Positions 1 through 9,482 are shown, counted from the first letter of the stretch. The stretch is 64,000 bases of DNA from an uncultured Prevotellaceae bacterium (GCA_902771155.1 CACXVS010000011.1:36506-100505); one strand, 5' to 3'. Notes: generated from the sequence alone by a model not told the origin. Translations and numbers: made by a program.

Positions 1-1044
1 ATGGCCGACGAGTCCTCGGTGGAGATTGAGGAAGGCGAACAGTTATACGAACACTTCCGGATGGAGGTGGATAAGGGGCAGGAGCCCGTTCGTATCGACA
101 AATACTTGTCGGAGCACCAGCCTCATTCCAGTCGCAACCGCATCCAGAAGGCCGCCGACGCTGGTTTTATCCATGTCAACGACCGTCCGGTGAAGAGTAA
201 TTATAAGGTACGTGCAGGCGATGTCATTACCCTGATGCTTGACCGCCCTCACTACGATACCACCATCGAACCGGAGGATATACCTTTGGAGGTGGTCTAT
301 GAGGACGACAACCTGATGGTCATCAACAAACCAGCCGGCATGGTGGTCCATCCCGGATGTGGAAACTTCCACGGGACGCTGGTCAATGCCATTGCCTGGC
401 ATCTGAAAGACCTGGCAAGCTATGATCCGAATGATCCGGAAGTGGGACTGGTTCATCGCATCGACAAAGATACCAGCGGACTGCTTGTGGTGGCGAAGAC
501 ACCAGATGCCAAGACCTCGCTGGGAAAGCAGTTCTTCAACAAGACCACTCATCGCAGTTACAATGCTCTGGTGTGGGGTAATTTTGTTGAGGACGAGGGT
601 AGGATAGAAGGTAACATTGGGCGCGATCCGAAAGACCGTCTGCGAATGGCCGTGTTTCCTACCGATTCTGAGATCGGCAAACCGGCAGTGACCCATTATC
701 GGGTGATGGAGCGCTATGGTTATGTAACCTTGGTGGAATGTGTTCTGGAGACGGGGCGTACCCATCAGATCAGAGCCCATATGAAGCACATCGGGCATCC
801 GCTGTTCAGCGACGAACGCTATGGAGGGACTGAGATACTGCGTGGAGAACGCACTGCCAGTTATAAAGCCTATATCCAGAACTGCTTCAGACTCTGTCCG
901 CGCCAGGTGCTCCATGCCAGAACCTTGGGATTTGTGCATCCCACAACGGGTGAACAGATGGACTTCACGTCGGAGTGGCCCGATGATATGGCTGCGCTGA
1001 TCGACAAATGGCGCAAATATGTGAGAGTGAAAACTGATAATTGA
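1..1044 (+). CDS. rluD: RluA/RluD-family 23S rRNA pseudouridine synthase
   Basis: This protein of at least 347 residues converts specific uridines of ribosomal RNA to pseudouridine. An N-terminal S4-like RNA-binding region lies at about residues 30-80 (RIDKYLSE...SRNRIQKAADAGFIHVN). The catalytic motif HRIDKDTSGLL is at residues 152-162, with Asp155 as the expected nucleophile. The motif ETGRTHQIRAHM lies further on and is typical of the family. The length fits RluD-type enzymes. The ATG is the very first base of the window, so an upstream start outside the window cannot be excluded. The next gene, a D-Ala-D-Ala ligase, starts 18 bases after the stop, so the two are probably cotranscribed. 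The exact target uridine is inferred from family only. Confidence 0.9.
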   Translation: MADESSVEIEEGEQLYEHFRMEVDKGQEPVRIDKYLSEHQPHSSRNRIQKAADAGFIHVNDRPVKSNYKVRAGDVITLMLDRPHYDTTIEPEDIPLEVVYEDDNLMVINKPAGMVVHPGCGNFHGTLVNAIAWHLKDLASYDPNDPEVGLVHRIDKDTSGLLVVAKTPDAKTSLGKQFFNKTTHRSYNALVWGNFVEDEGRIEGNIGRDPKDRLRMAVFPTDSEIGKPAVTHYRVMERYGYVTLVECVLETGRTHQIRAHMKHIGHPLFSDERYGGTEILRGERTASYKAYIQNCFRLCPRQVLHARTLGFVHPTTGEQMDFTSEWPDDMAALIDKWRKYVRVKTDN

Positions 1045-1065
1045 AAATTGAAAGATAAGACAATG
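1032..1065 (+). repeat. Seven-base-periodic gene junction upstream of ddl
   Basis: The junction reads as consecutive seven-base units AACTGAT, AATTGAA, AATTGAA, AGATAAG and then ACAATGA. The upstream stop codon lies inside the array and the ddl ATG lies in the last unit. It is one of several such junctions in the window. Confidence 0.6.
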
Positions 1066-2055
1066 AACAACTTAAAGAGAACGATTGCCATCGTCTGCGG
1101 TGGCGACTCTTCGGAACACGATGTGTCACTGCGCTCCGCACAGGGACTTTACTCCTTCTTCGACAAGGAGCGCTACAATGTATATATTGTTGATGTCAAG
1201 AAGCATGACTGGCATGTGGAACTGCCTGACGGAACGACTGCTAAGATCGACCGCAATGATTTCTCGTTCGTCGAGGACGGACAGAAGCGTGTGTTCGACT
1301 ATGCCTATATTACGATTCATGGCACTCCTGGCGAGAATGGTTTGCTTCAGGGATACTTCGAGCTGATTGGAATGCCTTACAGTACCAGTAGTGTGCTCGT
1401 CGAGGCCATGACTTTCGATAAGTTCGTGCTTAACCAGTATCTGCGTGGCTATGGAGTGAGTGTTGCCGATTCCCTGCTCATTCTGAAGGGTTACGAGGAG
1501 ATCGTCTCCGAAGATGAGGTCGAAGAGCGCATCGGCATGCCCTGTTTCGTGAAGCCAGCTGCCGATGGTTCCTCGTTTGGTGTGACGAAGGTGAAGAACA
1601 AGGACCAGTTGGCTCCTGCCATTCGTAAAGCGATGCTGGAGAGCCCCGAGGTGATGGTTGAGAGTTTCCTCGATGGTACAGAGATTACACAAGGCATCTA
1701 TAAGACCAAGGATAAAGAGGTGTTGCTCCCCATCACTGAGGTGGTGACGAAGAATGAGTTCTTTGACTACGATGCCAAGTACAACGGTCAGGTACAGGAG
1801 ATTACCCCTGCCCGTATTCCTGATGAGGTGGCTACCCGGGTGGGTAAGGTTACGAGTCATATCTACGACATCCTCCACTGCAACGGTATCATCCGCATCG
1901 ATTACATTATCTCCAAAGAAGGAAAGATCTCTATGCTGGAAGTGAATACCACACCGGGCATGACTGCCACCAGTTTCATTCCCCAGCAGGTACGTGCGGC
2001 AGGTCTGGAGATGAAGGATGTGCTGACGGATATTGTAGAGAATCAGTTGGGTTAG
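1063..2055 (+). CDS. ddl: D-alanine--D-alanine ligase
   Basis: This 330-residue cytoplasmic enzyme joins two D-alanines with ATP to make the dipeptide for peptidoglycan precursors. The N-terminus carries the family signature CGGDSSEHDVSLRSA. An ATP-grasp fold follows, with the conserved PCFVKPAADGSSFGV and the C-terminal metal-binding stretch IIRIDYIISKEG...LEVNTTPGMT. The ATG at 1063 (MNNLKRTIAI) is chosen over an in-frame TTG at 1048, because that TTG sits in a seven-base repeat and family members start close to this point. It follows a pseudouridine synthase and precedes an acyltransferase on the same strand. Nothing in the protein looks broken. Confidence 0.95.
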   Translation: MNNLKRTIAIVCGGDSSEHDVSLRSAQGLYSFFDKERYNVYIVDVKKHDWHVELPDGTTAKIDRNDFSFVEDGQKRVFDYAYITIHGTPGENGLLQGYFELIGMPYSTSSVLVEAMTFDKFVLNQYLRGYGVSVADSLLILKGYEEIVSEDEVEERIGMPCFVKPAADGSSFGVTKVKNKDQLAPAIRKAMLESPEVMVESFLDGTEITQGIYKTKDKEVLLPITEVVTKNEFFDYDAKYNGQVQEITPARIPDEVATRVGKVTSHIYDILHCNGIIRIDYIISKEGKISMLEVNTTPGMTATSFIPQQVRAAGLEMKDVLTDIVENQLG

Positions 2056-2088
2056 TTGATAGTTTATAGCTGATAGTTGATAGTTATG
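2054..2088 (+). repeat. Heptamer array (AGTTGAT-type) carrying the acyltransferase start codon
   Basis: Five perfect seven-base units follow each other: AGTTGAT, AGTTTAT, AGCTGAT, AGTTGAT, AGTTATG. The first unit begins in the ddl stop codon and the last contains the ATG of the next gene. The same arrangement recurs at 16751-16820 and, on the minus strand, at 19797-19831. Confidence 0.85.
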
Positions 2089-3258
2089 ATTAGCACAAAC
2101 GAGTTTGACGAGATCCGTCCCTATGAACCGGAAGAGATGGCGCAGGCCTTTGACGACCTGATCCACGATCGTCAGTTCTCACTGGTGATGAAGGGATTTG
2201 CCCCATGGTTGCCCAAGTCGGTACGCAATGCTGTGCTGAAGTTGGCTTTCAATGGTGTGAAGACACCGCTTGATTTCCAGTTGCGCTTCATGAAACCCGT
2301 CGTACAGTATATCATCCGCAAGCATACCGACGGTTGCACATTCGACGATAGTGCCCTCAAGGGTGGTCAAAACTCTCAACTCTCAGCTGTCAACTCTCAA
2401 CCAAGATATACTTTTGTCAGCAATCATCGTGACATTGTGCTCGACTCGGCCTTCCTCGACCTTCTGCTGATCAAGGCAGGGCATCCCACCACTGTCGAGA
2501 TAGGTATTGGCGACAACCTGCTCATCTACCCTTGGATCAAGCGACTGGTCCGTATGAACAAGGCCTTTACCGTGCGTCGTGGACTCAGCCCTAAGGAGAT
2601 GCTTCGTTCCAGTCAGTTGATGAGCCGTTATATCCACTATGCTGTCACCGAGAAGAACGAGAATATCTGGATTGCTCAGCGTGAGGGAAGAGCCAAGGAC
2701 TCCAACGACCGCACCCAGGATTCAGTACTGAAGATGCTGGCCATGGGAGGTCCTCTCTCAGAACTCAACATCGTACCGCTGACCATCAGCTATGAGTTCG
2801 ACCCCTGTGACTACCTGAAAGCACAGGAATTGCAGGAGCGTCGCGATATCCCAGGCTTTAAGAAGAGTCGCCAGGACGACCTCGACAATATGAAGACGGG
2901 TATCTTCGGCTATAAGGGTAGGGTGCACTACCACTGTGCCACCCCCATTAACCAGTGGATCGACGAACTCTCCGGACTCCCAAGGACAGAATACTATTCT
3001 GCACTGGCCCAACGGATGGATAAGGATATCCACAGGGGCTACCAGCTCTTCCCCTGCAACTATATCGCCCTCGACGACCTCAATGGCACTACCGAGTTTG
3101 CCGCTCAATATACCGATGCCGACAGACAGCGTTTTGAAACCTATCTGTCGGGTCAGCTTGCCAAGATCTCCATCCCCAATAAGGACGAGGCTTTCCTTCG
3201 TGAATGTATGCTGAACATGTATGCCAATCCATTACGAAACAAACTCGCTGCCGAATGA
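2086..3258 (+). CDS. Acyltransferase (PlsC-like, glycerolipid)
   Basis: This 390-residue protein is probably an acyltransferase acting on glycerophospholipid precursors at the inner membrane. The motif NHRDIVLDSAFL (residues 113-124) resembles the HxxxxD active-site block of the PlsB/PlsC superfamily, and AQREGRAKDSND further on resembles the substrate-binding EGTR-like block. The start at 2086 (MISTNEF) is preferred over a TTG at 2077, because the ATG lies in the last unit of the heptamer array. Residues 95-106 (QNSQLSAVNSQP) are encoded by a seven-base-periodic DNA stretch and look like an insertion just before the active site. The stop overlaps the start of the next gene (ATGA). The substrate is not known. 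Confidence 0.8.
   Translation: MISTNEFDEIRPYEPEEMAQAFDDLIHDRQFSLVMKGFAPWLPKSVRNAVLKLAFNGVKTPLDFQLRFMKPVVQYIIRKHTDGCTFDDSALKGGQNSQLSAVNSQPRYTFVSNHRDIVLDSAFLDLLLIKAGHPTTVEIGIGDNLLIYPWIKRLVRMNKAFTVRRGLSPKEMLRSSQLMSRYIHYAVTEKNENIWIAQREGRAKDSNDRTQDSVLKMLAMGGPLSELNIVPLTISYEFDPCDYLKAQELQERRDIPGFKKSRQDDLDNMKTGIFGYKGRVHYHCATPINQWIDELSGLPRTEYYSALAQRMDKDIHRGYQLFPCNYIALDDLNGTTEFAAQYTDADRQRFETYLSGQLAKISIPNKDEAFLRECMLNMYANPLRNKLAAE
2371..2398 (+). repeat. Heptamer repeat inside the acyltransferase coding sequence
   Basis: Four seven-base units AACTCTC, AACTCTC, AGCTGTC, AACTCTC lie inside the reading frame. Read on the other strand they are AGTTGAG/AGTTGAC units, the same family as the junction arrays. 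They encode a low-complexity segment, NSQLSAVNSQ, just before the NHRD motif. Confidence 0.7.
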
Positions 3259-3953
3259 AACAATTGTTCCGCCTCCTGGTTATCATAACTATCAGTTATC
3301 CGTTGTCAACGATCCTCTCATCCTGTTCCCAGGATGCCTATGAGAAGGGTGAGGGCGAGTACTCGCTGATGCGGGGCGACTTTGTGGTGGCCAGCATCAA
3401 CAGCGACAAGCAGATTGTCTCCATCACTACCGACGAGGGGGAGCAGTTGCCCTTGACGGAGCGATACAAGGCCAAATGGATTGTTAAGGCCGATACCACC
3501 TATCGCTGTCTCTTATATTATAATAAGGTGAAAAACGAATCGGGCCTTCAGCAGGCGGAAATCATCTCCATCGGACAGGTACCATGCCCCAAGGTCATCC
3601 CTCTTTCCGAGTTTGATAAAGAACTGAAGACTGATCCAGTCAAGTTCGAGAGCCTCTGGCTGAGTAAGACAGGTAAGTACTTGAATATGAGTATGCAGTT
3701 GATGACGGGCTATACCGACGACACCACTGCTGTCCAGAAACTCTCGTTTGTCTCTGATACGCTTCTGACGCACCCCGACAGTAAGCGTACCCTGCATTTC
3801 CAACTCCATCACGACCAGAACGGTGTACCCGAGTATTATACCACTCAGGTCTATGTCAGCCTTCTGGTTGACAGTCTGCAGGCCGACTCCATTCGTCTCA
3901 CCCTCAACACCTACAACGGCCCTGTTGTCAAAACTCTCTCCCTTTTTAAATAG
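3255..3953 (+). CDS. NigD-like lipoprotein
   Basis: This 232-residue exported lipoprotein has a signal peptide ending in LSSC, with Cys24 as the lipidation residue. The mature part (YSLMRGDFVVASINSDKQIVSITTDEGEQL...) matches the NigD-like family of Bacteroidales, small beta-rich lipoproteins of unknown function first named from a bacteriocin locus of Prevotella nigrescens. The ATG overlaps the stop of the acyltransferase (ATGA), so translation is probably coupled. The signal peptide region (IITISYPLSTIL) is partly encoded by seven-base units (CATAACT, ATCAGTT, ATCCGTT), the reverse complement of the AGTTATG junction repeat. A terminator-like hairpin lies about 70 bases downstream. Confidence 0.75.
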   Translation: MKQLFRLLVIITISYPLSTILSSCSQDAYEKGEGEYSLMRGDFVVASINSDKQIVSITTDEGEQLPLTERYKAKWIVKADTTYRCLLYYNKVKNESGLQQAEIISIGQVPCPKVIPLSEFDKELKTDPVKFESLWLSKTGKYLNMSMQLMTGYTDDTTAVQKLSFVSDTLLTHPDSKRTLHFQLHHDQNGVPEYYTTQVYVSLLVDSLQADSIRLTLNTYNGPVVKTLSLFK

Positions 3954-4020
3954 GGTTACACCTTATTATATATATAAGGGGTTGGCTACCATTATAGTGT
4001 ATTATTTACATTTATCGTAA

Positions 4021-4070
4021 AAAGGCCTATAAAACAATATTGTCGTTGTTACACTTATTGGCCTTTTTTT
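4021..4070 (+). terminator. Probable rho-independent terminator after the NigD-like gene
   Basis: AAGGCCTATAA pairs with TTATTGGCCTT (ten of eleven positions) around a 22-base loop that itself contains the palindrome ACAATATTGT. A run of T follows. It closes the transcription unit that begins before the window. Confidence 0.6.
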
Positions 4071-4166
4071 GCTTTTTTTCCTTCTTTTTGGTGTTAAAAT
4101 CGCCTTTTTTGAAAAAAAGTACCATTATTTATCAAAAAAAGATGATGCTTTTTAATTAATTTGTTT

Positions 4167-4174
4167 TAATTTTG
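4167..4174 (+). promoter_or_regulatory. -7 box of the first susC operon, with a long leader
   Basis: TAATTTTG matches the Bacteroidetes -7 consensus TAnnTTTG. No good TTTG is seen 19-21 bases upstream. The start codon at 4379 is about 200 bases away, so the mRNA has a long leader. It contains a possible hairpin (GAGCC at 4273-4277 with GGCTC at 4300-4304) and a seven-codon ORF at 4244-4267. The rest of the 425-base gap holds only the terminator and AT-rich DNA. Confidence 0.55.
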
Positions 4175-4378
4175 CAATCGATTCAGTGTGTTCTGAAATA
4201 ACTATAACTGATATAATATAACTTAAAAGGTAAACCAAAACGTATGAACCAAAATAATTCTTCTTAACTAGAGAGCCAAAAAGTCTTAGCAGGCTTTAAG
4301 GCTCAAGGGAGTTTGTGCTTCCACTATTCCTAACTTGCGTTTATTATAAACCAATTAATCTATAGTTAATACTTAAGT

Positions 4379-7300
4379 ATGAATCGAAATTTTAGAAAGA
4401 CAGCGCTGCTGATGAGTGCCATGGCTCTCTTGGGACTGGGTTACTCGTCAAACGCCAATGCCGCTGGTGACGTGCAGAGCGTCCAGCAGGCAACGAAGAA
4501 GATCACAGGTACTGTGGTCGATGCTCAGGGCCCCGTCATCGGTGCCAGCGTAGTAGAAAAAGGTACCACTAACGGTACTGTTACCGACTTTGACGGTAAC
4601 TTCTCTCTCAATGTGAATCCGGGTGCAACGATCGTTATTTCGTTCATCGGTTTCGAGACTCAGGAAATCAAGGTTGGTAACCAGAGCGACTTCCAGATCA
4701 CGATGAAGGACGACAACGCCGTCCTGGAGGAAGTGGTAGTCGTAGGTTATGGTACCCAGAAGAAGAAGCTGGTTACCGGTGCTACCGTTCAGGTGAAGGG
4801 TGAGGACATCGCCAAGCTGAACACCACCAACGCACTGCAGCCAGGTAGTGGTTTCAAGGTAAACATCCGTGGTGTCGGTACTATCGGTGAGAGCTCTCCT
4901 CTGCTGATTATCGACGGTATCAATGCCGGTACTGCAGATAACGGTCTGAATGGTTTGAACCCGAACGACATCGAGAGCATCGACGTGCTGAAGGACGCTG
5001 CTTCTGCAGCCATCTACGGTGCCCGTGCTGCTAACGGTGTGATTCTGGTAACCACCAAGCAGGGTAAGTCTGGTAAGATCCAGGTGCAGTACGACGGCTT
5101 CGTGGGCTGGTCGAATGCCTACAAGGTGCCTGCCATGGTGAATGCCAAGCAGTACATGCAGATTATCAACGAGACCAACTTCAATACTTACGGAACAGCT
5201 ACCAACTGGAGCAGCCTCGTTCCTCAGGCCATTCTCGACAAGGTGAACCAGGGTTGGGATGGCACCGACTGGTTTAAGGAGTATGAGAACAAGAACGCCC
5301 TTCAGTTCAGCCACGCTGTAACGCTGACAGGCGGTACCGATCGCTCTAAGTTCTCTATGTCTCTCAACTACAGCTCTAACGAGGGTATCATGGGTGGCGA
5401 CAACGCCTCTTCTTACAAGCGTTATGGTGGTCGTATCAACTCTGAGCATGTTGTTTACAGAGGCAAGGACCTGCTGGGTAAGGAGCACGACATCGTGACC
5501 ATCGGTGAGAACCTGAGCTACTGGTATCACAAGAGCCACACGCTTGCTGAGGGCAATGGTTACTATAACGTGATGCAGGCCGCTTACATCGCTTCTCCGC
5601 TCGTTGAGCCTTATGATGCCAATGGCAATCTGACCAGCTATGCAAATAATCATACTGGTTACAGTGATATGATTTACAGCCAGCCATTGAATGCCTTTGT
5701 AAATGGTGACTTTGGCTCGTTAAACAAGAGCCGTGACTTTGGTGTTGGTGCTACCTTCTATTGGATAGTAGAGCCTATCGAGAACCTCCGCTATCGTGGA
5801 CAGTTCAACACAGGCTATAGCGCCAGCAACTATCGTCAGGTGGGTATGCCTTATAGTCAAAGCTCTACACATGCCACTAGTTCATATACACTGAGCATGA
5901 ACCAGAGCCAGAGTAGCAGCTTCACGATTGAGAACACCCTTTCATACATTCTGCCGAAACTTGGTAAGAACACGATTGATGTACTCGTTGGACAGTCAAT
6001 CGAGCGTTCTGACTGGAGCACAGGTATGAGTATGAACTTTGAGACAACAGAGGATAAGCTGAACACATTGGTGCTCAATGGTTGGGACTACAATATTCCT
6101 GCCAACTATGAGACACAGTATATGATTGGACATGGTGGTTGGGACACTCCACAGCAGGGCAGCATTGCTTCGTTCTTTGGTCGTGCTAACTGGAACTACG
6201 ACGAGAAGTACATGGCAACCGCTATCATCCGTGCTGATGGTTCTAGCAACTTCGCTCGTGGCAAGCGCTGGGGTTACTTCCCCTCATTCTCTGCTGGTTG
6301 GGTTATCACCAACGAGAATTTCATGGAGAGCACCAAGAGTTGGCTCGACTTCTTGAAGATCCGTGCTTCTTGGGGACAGAACGGTAACTGTAACATCTCG
6401 AATTTCAACTATGTGTCGAATATTAAGTTCTCTCCTTCAGACTATGCTGACTACGGTTACAAGTTCTCTAGCGATATGTTCAATACGGTAAACCGTAACG
6501 TCTATCAGACTGGTGCATATGCTTCTAACGTTCCTAACCCCGACGTAACATGGGAAACCTCTGAGCAGATCAATATCGGTCTCGATGCACGCTTCCTGAG
6601 TGGTCGTCTTGGTTTGAACTTCGACTGGTATAAGAAAACTACGAAGGACTGGCTGGTTATGGCTCCTATCAATGCCGTTGCAGGTTATGAGGTTGCTGCA
6701 TACGTGAATGCCGGTGACGTGAAGAACACTGGTTTCGAGGTTGCCCTCTCTTGGCGCGACAAGATTGGCAGCGACTTCAACTATCACGCTAATGTGAACT
6801 TTGCTACCAACAAGAACGAGGTAACTCGTCTGGACAACAATGCTGGTTTCATCAACGGTCAGGACAAGGCCATCTTCGAGAACTCTTCATGGGTATCTCG
6901 CGTTGAGGTTGGTCACCCCATTGGTTACTTCTCTGGTATGTCTTATAGCGGCATCTGGCAGAATCAGGCTCAGATCGACGCTGCTCGTCAGTCAGGTAAG
7001 GCCGTTCTCGACGGTGCTCAGCCTGGTGACTGCATTTGGGATGACTACAATGGCGATGGCATGATTTCTCTCTCTGAGGACCGTCACGAGATTGGTAACC
7101 CCCATCCCGATGTAACCCTCGGTGTAACCCTCGGCTTCGAGTGGAAGGGCCTCGACTTCGGTGTAACAGGTTCTGGCGCATTCGGACAGCAGGTGATGCA
7201 GTGCTACCGCACCGCTCTGTTGGCTAGTCCTTACAACAATTATACTGTGGACGACTTTGAGCGTTGGCATGGTGAGGGCACCAGCAACAAGTATCCTCGT

Positions 7301-7600
7301 CTGGCCGTTGGCTCTATCAACGAGCAGTGGGTATCTACCCGCTATATGCAGGATGCAGACTACTTCAAGATTCAGAACATTACACTGGGCTACGACATTG
7401 CTCAGTTGGTTAAGGGCTTCCCCTTCTCTCAGTTCCGTGTCTATGTACAGGCTCAGAACCTTTACACCTTCACTGGTTACACAGGTGTTGATCCTGAAAT
7501 CGGTTCATCTGGTGGTAAGGACTCTTGGGCTCGTGGTATCGACGTAGGTCTTTATCCGACAGCACGTACCTTCATCGTAGGTGCAAGCATTAAGTTCTAA
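4379..7600 (+). CDS. SusC/RagA-type TonB-linked outer-membrane transporter (first copy)
   Basis: This 1073-residue beta-barrel transporter imports large ligands across the outer membrane using TonB energy, with its SusD lid encoded next. It has a signal peptide (about residues 1-28), a carboxypeptidase-D-like regulatory domain (about 40-112), the junction EEVVVVGYGTQKKK (residues 117-130), a plug domain and a barrel ending in an aromatic residue (GASIKF). The plug looks shortened. Where SusC proteins usually read NALQ-(about 14 residues)-PG.GFKVNIRG, this one reads NALQPGSGFKVNIRG (junction after Gln154, base 4840). The second SusC in this window keeps the segment (ALQGKTSGVQIISTSAAPG). The ligand is unknown; no hydrolase is encoded in this operon. 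Confidence 0.93.
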   Translation: MNRNFRKTALLMSAMALLGLGYSSNANAAGDVQSVQQATKKITGTVVDAQGPVIGASVVEKGTTNGTVTDFDGNFSLNVNPGATIVISFIGFETQEIKVGNQSDFQITMKDDNAVLEEVVVVGYGTQKKKLVTGATVQVKGEDIAKLNTTNALQPGSGFKVNIRGVGTIGESSPLLIIDGINAGTADNGLNGLNPNDIESIDVLKDAASAAIYGARAANGVILVTTKQGKSGKIQVQYDGFVGWSNAYKVPAMVNAKQYMQIINETNFNTYGTATNWSSLVPQAILDKVNQGWDGTDWFKEYENKNALQFSHAVTLTGGTDRSKFSMSLNYSSNEGIMGGDNASSYKRYGGRINSEHVVYRGKDLLGKEHDIVTIGENLSYWYHKSHTLAEGNGYYNVMQAAYIASPLVEPYDANGNLTSYANNHTGYSDMIYSQPLNAFVNGDFGSLNKSRDFGVGATFYWIVEPIENLRYRGQFNTGYSASNYRQVGMPYSQSSTHATSSYTLSMNQSQSSSFTIENTLSYILPKLGKNTIDVLVGQSIERSDWSTGMSMNFETTEDKLNTLVLNGWDYNIPANYETQYMIGHGGWDTPQQGSIASFFGRANWNYDEKYMATAIIRADGSSNFARGKRWGYFPSFSAGWVITNENFMESTKSWLDFLKIRASWGQNGNCNISNFNYVSNIKFSPSDYADYGYKFSSDMFNTVNRNVYQTGAYASNVPNPDVTWETSEQINIGLDARFLSGRLGLNFDWYKKTTKDWLVMAPINAVAGYEVAAYVNAGDVKNTGFEVALSWRDKIGSDFNYHANVNFATNKNEVTRLDNNAGFINGQDKAIFENSSWVSRVEVGHPIGYFSGMSYSGIWQNQAQIDAARQSGKAVLDGAQPGDCIWDDYNGDGMISLSEDRHEIGNPHPDVTLGVTLGFEWKGLDFGVTGSGAFGQQVMQCYRTALLASPYNNYTVDDFERWHGEGTSNKYPRLAVGSINEQWVSTRYMQDADYFKIQNITLGYDIAQLVKGFPFSQFRVYVQAQNLYTFTGYTGVDPEIGSSGGKDSWARGIDVGLYPTARTFIVGASIKF

Positions 7601-7628
7601 TTCATAACATATAACAGAATAGAAGAAT

Positions 7629-9482
7629 ATGAAAAAGATATATTTAATGGCAATCGCGGTCCTTTTCGCAGTCGGACTGACCTCTTGCGAAGACTTCCTC
7701 GATTCCAAGAATTATACAGGAGCAACGAACGAAAACTATCCTGCTGCGCCTTCTGACCTGAACAAGGAGCTGGCTGCCCTGTATGGCGTGATGAACCAGA
7801 TGAGTACCTCTCCGCTGGAGACGCCTTGGTTCGTGAACTACATTATGTCTGATGATGCCAATGGTGCCGGTGGTACTGGTGACGTTGAGTCGCACGCTGT
7901 TGGTCACCTGATGGCTAATAAGGAAACCATGTACGACAATGCCTGGAAGAACATCTATGTAGGTATTTCCCGTGCAAGTGCTGTCATCTATGGTGTGGAT
8001 GCTTTCGACTGGACTGGTCAGGAGGCTGCCCGTAACCAGATGCTGGGTGAGGCTTACTTCATGCGTGGTCTGTTCTACCTCTGGGGCGTTCAGTTCTGGG
8101 GCGATATCCCTGCTTACTGGGCTATTGCTGCTCCCGATCCCTGTCCTCAGCTGAGCGCAGAGAACGAGATTATGCCTCATATCCTTGCCGACTTCACCAG
8201 TGCAGCTAACCTGATGTCGCATGGTGCCACCACTCGTGGCGATGGTCATGCCACTAAGGGAGCTGCCGAGGGTATGCTGGCTCGTGCCTATATGTTCTAC
8301 GAGGGCTTCTATAAAAAGGCTGGTGAGCTGGCTTCTGCCTCTCTGGCTGACGTGTCTTTCGAAGGCTTCAATCAGGAGGGTGCCGGTAACTCTCTGAGCA
8401 AGGCTCAGGTAGTTGGTTTCCTCGAGGATGCTATTAATAATGGTGGTTACAAGCTGGTTGAGGACTTCCGTCTGCTCTGGCAGTACACCAATGAGTTGAC
8501 CATTAAGGACTATCCTTATGTAGCCGATCTGAAAGAGGCTGGTAAGGTATGGGCTGGTAACGGCAACGAGGAGGAGATGTTCCAGATTCAGTACATGAAC
8601 TCTAACTCCTGGAACGGTACCATCGGTATGGGATTCTGTAACCAGGTTGAGCTCTACTGCGGTCTCCGTTGCGATGCTGACGAGAACAGTCATACAAATG
8701 GTGGTGTTGAGACCTTCCCGTTCGGACAGGGCTGGGGCCAGGGTACCATCAACGCCAATCTTTGGGATGAGTGGCCCGACAGCGACCCACGTAAGAAGGC
8801 TACCATCCTCGACGCTCCTAACGAGCTTCAGGCTTACTACTTCACAACCTCTTGTTCTGAGGATGCTGGTTACTACAACAAGAAGTGGATGTGCGTAACT
8901 TGTATGGATACCGACTTCGCAGGTCAGAGCAACTACGCTTGGTGGGGTGTATGGCGCGCACAGAACACCGACACGCCTTCTCCTAACGGTAACTCTTTCC
9001 AGGGCGACCACTTCTCTGACATCGTGCTGCTCCGTCTGGCTGACGTCATGCTGATGCACTCTGAGCTCACAGGTACCGATACCTATATGAATCAGGTTCG
9101 TGCACGTGCTGGTCTGCCTGCAACAACCTATTCTTGGCAGAACATCCAGAACGAGCGTCGTTTCGAGCTTGCCGGTGAGGGTCTGCGCTTCAACGACCTG
9201 CGCCGCTGGTCAGGTATCGACGGTGGCACTGGCTGTCTGGCTGCAACTGCTCTGCAGAAGCAGGATGGCACACGTGTGAACTACACAGGTATTTGGACTG
9301 TGATGCATCACGGTCAGGGTGTAGGTGGCAGCAGCTGGGCACAGCGCTATGCTGATACCAACGGTTTCCTGCCGAAGCCTCCCGCACAGATTGCTATCGT
9401 TGCTGATGCTTCTATCCTGAGCCAGAACAAGGGTTGGTACGACGGTACGGCTTGGAGTATGTCTGGTACACCAATCTATTAA
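7629..9482 (+). CDS. SusD/RagB-family substrate-binding lipoprotein (first copy)
   Basis: This 617-residue surface lipoprotein captures the ligand and acts as the lid of the SusC channel encoded 28 bases upstream. The signal peptide ends in LTSC (Cys20) and is followed by EDFLD, a typical RagB/SusD N-terminus. Alpha-helical TPR-like parts follow, including the conserved GEAYFMRGLFYLWGVQFWGD block (about residues 140-160) and the C-terminal NERRFELAGEGLRFNDLRRW motif (about 510-530). The length is at the upper end of the usual range. It is in an operon with the transporter before it and the duplicated-module lipoprotein after it. Confidence 0.93.
   Translation: MKKIYLMAIAVLFAVGLTSCEDFLDSKNYTGATNENYPAAPSDLNKELAALYGVMNQMSTSPLETPWFVNYIMSDDANGAGGTGDVESHAVGHLMANKETMYDNAWKNIYVGISRASAVIYGVDAFDWTGQEAARNQMLGEAYFMRGLFYLWGVQFWGDIPAYWAIAAPDPCPQLSAENEIMPHILADFTSAANLMSHGATTRGDGHATKGAAEGMLARAYMFYEGFYKKAGELASASLADVSFEGFNQEGAGNSLSKAQVVGFLEDAINNGGYKLVEDFRLLWQYTNELTIKDYPYVADLKEAGKVWAGNGNEEEMFQIQYMNSNSWNGTIGMGFCNQVELYCGLRCDADENSHTNGGVETFPFGQGWGQGTINANLWDEWPDSDPRKKATILDAPNELQAYYFTTSCSEDAGYYNKKWMCVTCMDTDFAGQSNYAWWGVWRAQNTDTPSPNGNSFQGDHFSDIVLLRLADVMLMHSELTGTDTYMNQVRARAGLPATTYSWQNIQNERRFELAGEGLRFNDLRRWSGIDGGTGCLAATALQKQDGTRVNYTGIWTVMHHGQGVGGSSWAQRYADTNGFLPKPPAQIAIVADASILSQNKGWYDGTAWSMSGTPIY

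Noticed and set aside
4079..4118. HTCS operator before the first susC
   Set aside because: A TTGAA occurs 58 bp before the -7 box, but the two other sites at -30 and -50 relative to it are missing and the sequence is an A/T run.
7644..9059. A 471-residue minus-strand frame opposite the first susD
   Set aside because: It is antisense to a complete, well-supported SusD gene, has no recognisable domain, and is explained by codon bias.
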